From JBEKVE01 sp049514335 (GTDB taxonomy: Bacteria > Actinomycetota > Acidimicrobiia > Acidimicrobiales > UBA8190), in NCBI GenBank assembly GCA_049514335.1, contig JBEKVE010000074.1:1-14920 (forward strand): a DNA stretch of 14,920 nucleotides, read 5' to 3'. The notes beneath the pieces were generated by a model. It ran no database searches, was not told the origin of the DNA, and worked only from the letters and a program-made list of their open reading frames with translations. This document shows, in pieces, positions 5,861 through 12,397 of this stretch. Made by a program: the position numbers and the translations under genes. Each line of letters begins with the position of its first letter. Positions within the stretch are counted from its first letter, which is position 1.

Positions 5861-5902
5861 ACCGTTCGTCGCTGCGTCCGGTGGGCGCCCGTTGCGTGTG
5901 GT

Positions 5903-6781
5903 CTAAACCTTGACCTCGGCGATCACCGTGTCGGCGAACCGTCGGAGGTTATCCAGCTTGGCCTGGAGGGGCTCGGTGTCAGGCCCCACCACGTAGGGCC
6001 AGCGGAAGCCGACGATCACGTCCGTGATCCCGGCGTCCTCCAGCCGTCGCACCCCGTCCACGCTGAACGCGTCGAGCGAGATGACGTGGGTCTCGAATGG
6101 CTCGTCTTCGCGCCCCGCTTCGGCGCGCAGCTGCCCCAGGCGCTCGAGCAGACCGGGCAGGTCGGCGGGATCGCCGCCGCCGTGCATCCAGCCGTCCCCC
6201 ACGGTGGCGGCCCGGCGCAGCGCGGCTTCGCCGTGACCCCCCACGAGAATGGGGACCGGGGAGGCGGGAACGGGCGCCATCTTCACCGACGGCACGTCGT
6301 ACACCTCGCCGTGGTACTCGAAATAGCCACCGGCGGTGAGGCCGCGGATGATGTCGATGCACTCGTCCATGCGCCGGCCACGGCGCTCCCACGGCACGTC
6401 GAGAAGGGCGTAGTCCTCGGGCCAGGGACTCGTGCCCACCCCGAAGAGGAACCGGCCGCCGGTGAGCACCGCCACCGATGCGGCCTGCTTGGCCACCTTC
6501 ACCGGATGGCGTATGGGGAGCTTCACCACGAACGTCACGAACCGCAGGGTCGTGGTCACCGCCCCCAGGGCCGGGATGAGGCTGAAGGGCTCGATGAAGG
6601 GCTTGTCCTCGAGGAACTCCCGCGACCCGTCGGGGTTGAACGGGTAGGTGGTGTCGGACTCCCGGGGGTAGGCGATGCTGTCGGGCACCACGAAGGTGTC
6701 GTAGCCGGCCTCCTCGGCCGCCCGGGCCAGGGGGACGTAGAACGACGGGTCGGTCATGGACTCGGCGTAAGAGAAGCGCAC
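5903..6781 (-). CDS. LLM-class flavin/F420-dependent oxidoreductase
   Basis: This 292-residue protein is a luciferase-like monooxygenase-fold (TIM-barrel) enzyme of the F420-dependent type common in Actinomycetota. It starts MRFSYAES; next come ARAAEEAGYDTFVVPDSI, LRFVTFVVKLPIRHPVKVAKQAASV, LTGGRFLFGVGTSPWPEDY, RRGRRMDECIDIIRGL, PVPILVGGHGEAALRRAATVGDGW and GITDVIVGF, in the order expected for the family. Such enzymes transfer hydride to or from carbonyls, alcohols or enones; the substrate cannot be read. The start is GTG with GGAGA about 8 nt upstream. It follows the SDR gene by 64 nt and precedes the KSI-like gene, all on the minus strand, suggesting an operon. F420 rather than FMN use is inferred from family similarity. 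Confidence 0.88.
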   Translation of the reverse strand: MRFSYAESMTDPSFYVPLARAAEEAGYDTFVVPDSIAYPRESDTTYPFNPDGSREFLEDKPFIEPFSLIPALGAVTTTLRFVTFVVKLPIRHPVKVAKQAASVAVLTGGRFLFGVGTSPWPEDYALLDVPWERRGRRMDECIDIIRGLTAGGYFEYHGEVYDVPSVKMAPVPASPVPILVGGHGEAALRRAATVGDGWMHGGGDPADLPGLLERLGQLRAEAGREDEPFETHVISLDAFSVDGVRRLEDAGITDVIVGFRWPYVVGPDTEPLQAKLDNLRRFADTVIAEVKV

Positions 6782-6845
6782 GGTGCCGTCTCCGATGTGT
6801 CGATGAGTAGCGGTAGCGGGTCGGGAATCTGGTGCGACGTGTGGC

Positions 6846-7748
6846 TCAGCCGTTGGGCTTGTCGCCCGCCGCGGCCGCCTTGCGGATCTCCTCGAGCCGG
6901 TCGATCAGGCCCATGCGTTCCTGGCCTACTTCGCCGAAGCGTTCGGCGATCTGCTGCGGCGTCCAGCGCCCCTCGATCGTCATGTGGCGGACCTCGACGG
7001 GCTGGTTCCACACCGCGATGCGGCCGCCCACGGCTGTGTAGACCTGGCCCGTGACGTCCTTCGACGCATCCGACAGCAGGAACACCACGAGCGGCGCCAC
7101 GTCCTCCGGCTCACCCATCTCGGCCAGGTCCATGGGCACGTTGGCCGACATCCTGGTGCGGGCGACGGGCGCCACGGCGTTGGCGCGCACGCCATAGCGG
7201 TGCAGACCGACGGCGGCCGAGCGCACCAGCGACACGATGCCGCCCTTGGCCGCCGAGTAATTGGCCTGGGCCACGCTCCCGGCGAAGGCGCCCGAGGTGA
7301 ATCCCACCAGAGACCCCGACTCCTGCTTGCGCATGATGGCGGCGGCGTGACGGAAGACGGTGAAGTGCCCCTTCAGATGCGTGGCGATGACAGCGTCCCA
7401 CTCGTCCTCGGCCATGTTGAACAACATCCGCTCCCGCAGGATGCCGGCCACCGCCACCACCCCGTCGATGCGGCCCCAGTGCTCCACGGCGCTGTTCACG
7501 ATGCGCTCGCCGCCGGCCATGGTGCTCACGTCCTCGGCCACGGCGACGGCTTCGCCGCCCGCGTCGGTGATCTCCTTCACCACGGCATCGGCCACGGCGC
7601 TGGTGGGATTCTCCCCGGCCAGACCGACGCCGATGTCGGCCACCACCACCTTGGCGCCTTCCGCCGCGCACGCCAGCGCGCACGCCCGTCCGATGCCGCC
7701 ACCGGCGCCGGTGATGACCACCGCCTTGCCGTCGAGGAAACCAGCCAC
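6846..7748 (-). CDS. Short-chain dehydrogenase/reductase, HSD17B4/Hsd4A-like
   Basis: This 300-residue classical SDR has the nucleotide-binding TGAGGGIG (13-20), Asp38 after the second strand (favouring NAD), Asp73-Val74, and a catalytic set Ser152 (or Thr151), Tyr164 and Lys168 in QANYSAAKGG. The THLKG segment (123-127) with His instead of Asn, and the C-terminal extension beyond VGGRIAVW, match the (3R)-hydroxyacyl-CoA / 17beta-hydroxysteroid dehydrogenase branch that includes mycobacterial Hsd4A. The usual NAG after strand four is VAG (100-102). The start is GTG with an AAGGAA-type site upstream. It leads a minus-strand operon with the LLM oxidoreductase and is divergent from the acyl-CoA synthetase. 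Likely reaction: NAD-dependent oxidation of a hydroxyacyl-CoA or hydroxysteroid; the substrate is inferred. Confidence 0.88.
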   Translation of the reverse strand: MAGFLDGKAVVITGAGGGIGRACALACAAEGAKVVVADIGVGLAGENPTSAVADAVVKEITDAGGEAVAVAEDVSTMAGGERIVNSAVEHWGRIDGVVAVAGILRERMLFNMAEDEWDAVIATHLKGHFTVFRHAAAIMRKQESGSLVGFTSGAFAGSVAQANYSAAKGGIVSLVRSAAVGLHRYGVRANAVAPVARTRMSANVPMDLAEMGEPEDVAPLVVFLLSDASKDVTGQVYTAVGGRIAVWNQPVEVRHMTIEGRWTPQQIAERFGEVGQERMGLIDRLEEIRKAAAAGDKPNG

Positions 7749-7905
7749 GTCCCGTTCCTTCCTTCCGTGGCCCCGTACCCGACCCGGCCGTGGGGCCTGC
7801 TCGGCCGGAGGGACCGACCCGAAATCTGACGGGACGTTAGTCGCGCCCCGTGGTGCTCCCCAGCCCGGACGGCGCCTCGGTGAGGCGCAGGTGGGGGTCG
7901 CACGC

Positions 7906-7941
7906 GCTCGCCCAGAGGCTCGCCCAGGCGCTTGCCCGGGG
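7906..7941. repeat. Three tandem 12-bp repeats next to the palindrome
   Basis: GCTCGCCCAG begins at 7906 and again at 7918; GCTTGCCCGG begins at 7930. The 12-bp array ends one base before the KstR-like palindrome starts. Confidence 0.55.
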
Positions 7942-7942
7942 C

Positions 7943-7956
7943 GAGAACGCGTTCTA
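7943..7956. promoter_or_regulatory. KstR-like operator
   Basis: GAGAACGCGTTCTA matches 7 of the 8 defined positions of the mycobacterial KstR motif TnnAACnnGTTnnA (only the first T is G). Its core AGAACGCGTTCT (7944-7955) is a perfect 12-bp palindrome. It lies 130 nt before the acyl-CoA synthetase start and 194 nt before the SDR start, so it could control both directions. KstR is a TetR-family repressor of sterol catabolism genes; no such regulator is in this window. Confidence 0.5.
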
Positions 7957-8074
7957 GTCTCGCGCCGGACCCGGGTCGCCTGCTCGCCGCGTGGGCGCGG
8001 TCGACGCCCTCGTCCGGGTCAGGGACCCGTGTGCCCGGGACCACCGTCCCGTGCCGGGCCCGCCACGAGGACAC

Positions 8075-8080
8075 GGAGGA
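8075..8080 (+). promoter_or_regulatory. Ribosome-binding site deciding the acyl-CoA synthetase start
   Basis: GGAGGA, 6 nt before the ATG at 8087. It rules out the upstream in-frame ATG at 7991. Confidence 0.65.
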
Positions 8081-8086
8081 ACGAGC

Positions 8087-9637
8087 ATGACCGATTACGG
8101 GTTCTGGGCCATGGCCGAGGAGGAGCCGGACCATCTGGCTCTCGTCGACCCCGACGGCACCGAGCTCAGCGCCGGAGAGCTCCTCGGCCGGGCCAACCAG
8201 GTCGTGCACGCCCTGCGCCAGCTCGGGGTGCGCCGTGGCGGCACGATCGCCTTCGTCCTGCCCAACTGCACCGAGGTGTTCGAGATCTACCTGGCCGCCA
8301 TGCAGGCCGGCATGTACATCGTGCCCATCAACCACCACCTGGTGGCCCCCGAGATCGCCTACATCCTGAAGGACTCGGGAGCCGAGGTGTTCATCGCCCA
8401 CGAGCGCTTCGCCGAGATGTGCCTCGACGCCGCCGACGAGGCTGAGATCCCGGCCACCCGCTGCCTCGCTGTCGGCGAGATATCGGGGTTCGCCTCCTAC
8501 CGCCAGCTGCGCGACGCCCAGAAGACCAACCGGCCCGACGACCGCGCCCTTGGTGACACCATGAACTACACCTCGGGCACGACCGGTCACCCCAAGGGCG
8601 TCTACCGTCCCCTGAGCGGCGCCGACCCCGACGAGATGGCGATCGCCATGGCGGGGATCCTGCTCCTGTTCGGGATCCAGCCCCGTGACGGCAATGTGCA
8701 CATCGTCGGTTCGCCGCTGTACCACACCGCGGTGCTGCGCTTCGCTGGTGCCTCCATCCACATGGGCCACACGGTGGTGCTGATGGACAAGTGGAGTGCG
8801 GAGGGCATGCTCGAGCTCATCGAGCGCTACCGCGTGACGCACTCGCACATGGTGCCGACGCAATTCCACCGCCTGCTCGCCCTGCCCGAGGACGTCAGGC
8901 ACAAGTACGATCTTTCCTCGCTGCGCCACATGATCCACGCCGCCGCACCCTGCCCGGTGGACACCAAGCGGGCCATGATCGAGTGGTGGGGACCCGTGAT
9001 CGACGAGTACTACGCGGCGTCGGAAGGCGGCGGCACGATCGTCAACACCGAGGAGTGGCTGACCAAGCCGGGGACCGTGGGCAAGGCGTGGCCCATCTCC
9101 GAGATCGCAATCTTCGACGACGACGAGAACCAGCTCGGCCCCGACCAGATCGGCACGGTGTACATGGCCATGTCCTCGGGGGGATTCGAGTACCACAAGG
9201 ACGAGGAGAAGACCCGCAAGAACCGCATCGGGAAGTTCTTCACGGTCGGCGACGTCGGCTACCTCGACGAGGACGGTTTCCTGTTCCTGTGTGACCGCAA
9301 GACCGTCATGATCATCTCGGGGGGCGCCAACATCTACCCGGCCGAGATCGAGAACGTCCTGCTGTCACTTCCCATGGTCGTCGACGCCGCTGTGTTCGGC
9401 ATCCCCCACGACGACTGGGGCGAAGAGGTGAAGGCCGTGGTGCAGCCCGTCGACGACGTTGCGGCGGGCCCCGAGCTCGCCCAGGAGATCCTCGACTGGT
9501 GCGCGGGACGGCTGGCCAAGTTCAAGACCCCCAAGTCGATCGACTTCACCGACGACATGCCCCGCGACCCCAACGGCAAGCTCTACAAGCGCAAGCTGCG
9601 CGACCCCTACTGGGAAGGGCGAGAGCGCGCCATCTGA
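8087..9637 (+). CDS. Acyl-CoA synthetase (AMP-forming, FadD-like)
   Basis: This 516-residue ANL-superfamily ligase activates a carboxylic acid with ATP and then CoA. Seen in order: the P-loop YTSGTTGHPKG (161-171), SPLYHTAVL (about 209-217), the YYASEGGG motif (309-316), GDVGYLDEDGFLFLCDRK (388-405) with the hinge region, SGGANIYPAEIE (411-422) and the catalytic lysine Lys498 in PNGKLYKRKLR. Length is normal and no signal or membrane segment is present. The ATG at 8087 is chosen because GGAGGA (8075-8080) lies 6 nt upstream; the frame remains open to an ATG at 7991 without such a site. Divergence from the SDR operon across a KstR-like operator suggests a steroid, sterol side-chain or branched fatty acid substrate. 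That part is inference. Confidence 0.92.
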   Translation: MTDYGFWAMAEEEPDHLALVDPDGTELSAGELLGRANQVVHALRQLGVRRGGTIAFVLPNCTEVFEIYLAAMQAGMYIVPINHHLVAPEIAYILKDSGAEVFIAHERFAEMCLDAADEAEIPATRCLAVGEISGFASYRQLRDAQKTNRPDDRALGDTMNYTSGTTGHPKGVYRPLSGADPDEMAIAMAGILLLFGIQPRDGNVHIVGSPLYHTAVLRFAGASIHMGHTVVLMDKWSAEGMLELIERYRVTHSHMVPTQFHRLLALPEDVRHKYDLSSLRHMIHAAAPCPVDTKRAMIEWWGPVIDEYYAASEGGGTIVNTEEWLTKPGTVGKAWPISEIAIFDDDENQLGPDQIGTVYMAMSSGGFEYHKDEEKTRKNRIGKFFTVGDVGYLDEDGFLFLCDRKTVMIISGGANIYPAEIENVLLSLPMVVDAAVFGIPHDDWGEEVKAVVQPVDDVAAGPELAQEILDWCAGRLAKFKTPKSIDFTDDMPRDPNGKLYKRKLRDPYWEGRERAI

Positions 9638-9712
9638 ACGCAGCGCCACAGCCCGACACAGCACCCGGCCGCGGCCGTGAGGCGGCGGTGAACCGACGGT
9701 GACGCGGCGGGC
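9638..9712. other. Short convergent gap with a 12-bp palindrome
   Basis: The 75-nt gap between the acyl-CoA synthetase and the convergent kinase gene contains the perfect palindrome CGGCCGCGGCCG (9666-9677). It could fold as a short hairpin, but it has no loop-compatible centre or U-run. No gene is seen. Confidence 0.4.
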
Positions 9713-12397
9713 TCAGCCTCGTGCCGCTCGAACCGCGTCGACCAGCGACAACAGACCACGGACGTCGATCGGCCGGGCCAGGAAGCCGATCACACCCCGG
9801 CCCAGCAATTGGCGAACCTGCTGCGGCGAAGCGTCGGTTCCCACCACCGCGATCGGTATGGCGGCGGTGAGGGGATCCTCGGCCAGGCGGTCGAGGACCG
9901 CCGTCCCCGCCATGTCGGGCAGCTGCAGGTCCAGGAGGATGAGGTCGGGCCGGTGCTCGCGGGCCAGTTCCGCCCCCAAGCCGCCCTGCATGGCGGCCAG
10001 CACCTCGGTGCCGGGGCGGCGCGACAGCACGCGCTCGAGCAGGTCCAGGGTGCTCAGGTTGTCCTCGACGAGGAGCACCCGGAAGGTGCGTCCGGCCACA
10101 GGCCCGGCACTCCCGACGCGCACTTCTCCCGCATCGGCGCTGTTGACGCTCCCGGTGCCCGTGTCGGACGAAGTCCAGTCTCTCGCATCGCCGGGAGATG
10201 CGGTCGATCCCACCTCGGCCCGCGCCGTGCCGGTCCCCACCTCGGATTCCAAGGCGGGAGCGGTCGAGCCGACGGCGTCGAGGTCGCCGGGCGCACCTGC
10301 ACCCGCTCCCGCGTCGGCACCGGCGCTCGCGCCCACCCCGGCGGTGCCGTTAGATCTCGCCGGCGTCCCCGCCCCGAGGGCGAGCTCCGCTTCTCCCGGC
10401 GTGTCGAGGGCGGGCAGGTCCACGAAGAACGTGCTGCCCACCTCGTGAACCGAGTCCACCTCGAGTCGACCGCCCATGCGCTCGCACAGGTGCAGCGACA
10501 GCGCCAACCCCACGCCGGTGCCCTCGATCCCGGTCTGCTCGACCCCCAGCCGGTCGAAGGGGAGGAAGACGCGGTCCATGTCCTCGGAGCGGATGCCGCG
10601 CCCGGTGTCGGCCACCGCCAGGCGCACGAACCCGCCCTCGGTCCGGCTGCACGACACCTCGACGCGTCCACCGGGCCGGTTGTACTTGACGGCATTCGAC
10701 AGCACGTTGAGCAGCACCTGCATGAGCCGTTGACGGTCGGCCAGCACGACATGTCGGTCTCGGCCGTCGAAGGCGGTGCGGATCACCACTTCGGCGCGCG
10801 CCGCCATGGGGTTGGTGAGGTCGATGGCCTCACGCACGATGTCGAAGACCGGTACAGGCATCAAGGCCAGCTCGAGGTGCCCGGACTCGATGCGGGCGAT
10901 GTCGAGCACCTCGTCGATGAGATCGAGCAGGTGCCGACCGGCCCGGAGGATGTGGGCCACGGCGTCAGCCTGGGGCGCCGGGAGGTCGTCCATCTGCAGC
11001 AGCTGGGCGAAGCCGAGAATGGAATTGAGCGGTGTCCGCAGCTCGTGGCTCATCCGGGAAAGGAAGTCGCTCTTGGCCCGGCTCGCCTGCTCCACAGCCG
11101 CCCGGGACTCCTCCAGGAGATGTTCAGACTCGAGTTGCGAGGTGATGTCACGCGAGACCACCACGGCGGCGGCGAACCGCCCCTCGGCGTCGAGCACCGC
11201 CTGGGCCCGCGAGTCGACCGTGACCCAGTGCCCGTCGGCGTGGCACACCCGGTAGCGGAGGTTGTGATGCGTGATGGCGCCGGTGGCAAGGCGCACGAAC
11301 ACCGACGCCACATCGTCACGATCGTCGGGGTGGACGAAATCGAAAAGGTCCGTGCCGGTGAAGACCTCGTAGGGATAGCCGAAGACGGCGCTCCGTGCCT
11401 CGCTGATCTGATGGATCTTGCCCACCCCGTCCATCAGCGTGATCATGTCGGGGCTCGCCTTTATGACCGAGTCGAGCAGCTTGTCCCGGTCCGCAAGGGC
11501 GCGCTCGACGCTCAGTCTGTCCGTGACGTCAGTGGCGATCCCGCCGACGGCGTAGGGGGCGCCGCGCTCGTCACGGAGCAGGAAGCGGCTCACCATGAAG
11601 TCCCGCGGCCCGTCGACCGTGTGCATGCGCTCGTCGCTCACGAGTGACGTGCCGTCGCCGAACAGCATCTGCTCGCGCTCACGGATGACGGCGAAGTCCT
11701 GGGGCCAGCACTCCTGCGCACACAACCCGACCGCCTGGTCAGCGGCCACGCCGGTGGCCCGGGCGAAGCCGTCGTTGACCACGAGGTAGCGCCCCTCGAG
11801 GTCCTTCACGAACATGATCGAGGGCGAGTGCTTCATGATGGCCCGCAGCCGGGAGGCGCTGTCGCTCAGAGCCGCTTCGGCGCCCCGGCGCTCGGTGATG
11901 TCTCGTGCGGCCCCGTAGACGCGTTGGCGCGTGACGTCGACGCGCGTCGTCCACTCCAGCCACCGCCACCCGCCGTCGGCGGTCCGCATCCGGAGCTTCG
12001 TGGGCCCGAGCTCGCCCTGTTCGCGCAACCGCGACTCTGCCTGACGCAGGACGTCACGGTCGTCGGGATGGACGATGTCCTGGAGACGAATCCCGAGGAG
12101 GCGACGGGGCCCAACGCTCAGAGCGCGCTCGAACGAGGCGTTGCACCACACCACGGTGCCGGTGAGGTCGGTCACACAGAAGACCTGGGCCGACAACTCC
12201 ATGAACGTGGCCAGATGAGCTCGTGCTGCCAGGGCCGAGCCCGCCGAGGACACGCTCTTCGGGGACGCTCTCTCCGAGGACGCTCCCTCCGAAGACCCAT
12301 CGCCGGTTGCAGCGAAGTCGGCGGGGAGGGCGTCGGGGGTCGCGGCCTGCTGGGCGCCCTGCCCGCGGTGCACGGTCTGCGACGGGCGACCGGTCAT
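9713..12397 (-). CDS. Cytosolic hybrid histidine kinase with three PAS domains and C-terminal receiver (kinase A)
   Basis: This 894-residue protein has a disordered N-terminus (1-58), then PAS/PAC domains at about 60-172 (VHPDD; GGWRWLEWT; YGAARDIT), 181-297 and 304-423. HisKA (about 439-507) carries FLSRMSHELRTPLN with phosphoacceptor His451. The HATPase (about 550-664) has the N-box NVLSNAVKYN, the G1 box DTGRGI, FLPFDRLG and GTGVGLALS. A 108-residue Gly/Ala/Ser/Thr-rich linker leads to a receiver (772-892) with Glu778/Asp779, phosphoacceptor Asp823 (LILLDLQLPDM) and Thr854. The invariant receiver Lys is Arg875 (FLARPID). No membrane helix is seen, so it should sense cytosolic or diffusible signals. 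Its ATG overlaps the stop of the upstream kinase gene by ATGA (12394-12397), implying translational coupling. The two kinases are clear paralogs. Confidence 0.93.
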   Translation of the reverse strand: MTGRPSQTVHRGQGAQQAATPDALPADFAATGDGSSEGASSERASPKSVSSAGSALAARAHLATFMELSAQVFCVTDLTGTVVWCNASFERALSVGPRRLLGIRLQDIVHPDDRDVLRQAESRLREQGELGPTKLRMRTADGGWRWLEWTTRVDVTRQRVYGAARDITERRGAEAALSDSASRLRAIMKHSPSIMFVKDLEGRYLVVNDGFARATGVAADQAVGLCAQECWPQDFAVIREREQMLFGDGTSLVSDERMHTVDGPRDFMVSRFLLRDERGAPYAVGGIATDVTDRLSVERALADRDKLLDSVIKASPDMITLMDGVGKIHQISEARSAVFGYPYEVFTGTDLFDFVHPDDRDDVASVFVRLATGAITHHNLRYRVCHADGHWVTVDSRAQAVLDAEGRFAAAVVVSRDITSQLESEHLLEESRAAVEQASRAKSDFLSRMSHELRTPLNSILGFAQLLQMDDLPAPQADAVAHILRAGRHLLDLIDEVLDIARIESGHLELALMPVPVFDIVREAIDLTNPMAARAEVVIRTAFDGRDRHVVLADRQRLMQVLLNVLSNAVKYNRPGGRVEVSCSRTEGGFVRLAVADTGRGIRSEDMDRVFLPFDRLGVEQTGIEGTGVGLALSLHLCERMGGRLEVDSVHEVGSTFFVDLPALDTPGEAELALGAGTPARSNGTAGVGASAGADAGAGAGAPGDLDAVGSTAPALESEVGTGTARAEVGSTASPGDARDWTSSDTGTGSVNSADAGEVRVGSAGPVAGRTFRVLLVEDNLSTLDLLERVLSRRPGTEVLAAMQGGLGAELAREHRPDLILLDLQLPDMAGTAVLDRLAEDPLTAAIPIAVVGTDASPQQVRQLLGRGVIGFLARPIDVRGLLSLVDAVRAARG

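Larger units (their letters stand above)
7749..8086. other. 338-bp divergent control region of the catabolic cluster
   Basis: No gene is seen here. The region holds a 7-bp hairpin GCGCCTC/GAGGCGC with a 3-nt loop (7872-7888), three 12-bp direct repeats (7906-7941), a palindrome resembling a KstR operator (7943-7956) and the ribosome-binding site of the acyl-CoA synthetase. It must carry the promoters for both directions. Confidence 0.6.

Noticed and set aside
7577..9196. 539-codon minus-strand frame opposite the acyl-CoA synthetase
   Set aside because: His/Gly/Val-rich antisense translation with no domain; the plus strand encodes all acyl-CoA synthetase motifs.
9809..11647. 612-codon plus-strand frame opposite kinase A
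   Set aside because: Antisense shadow caused by high GC; no recognisable protein, whereas the minus strand carries complete kinase motifs.
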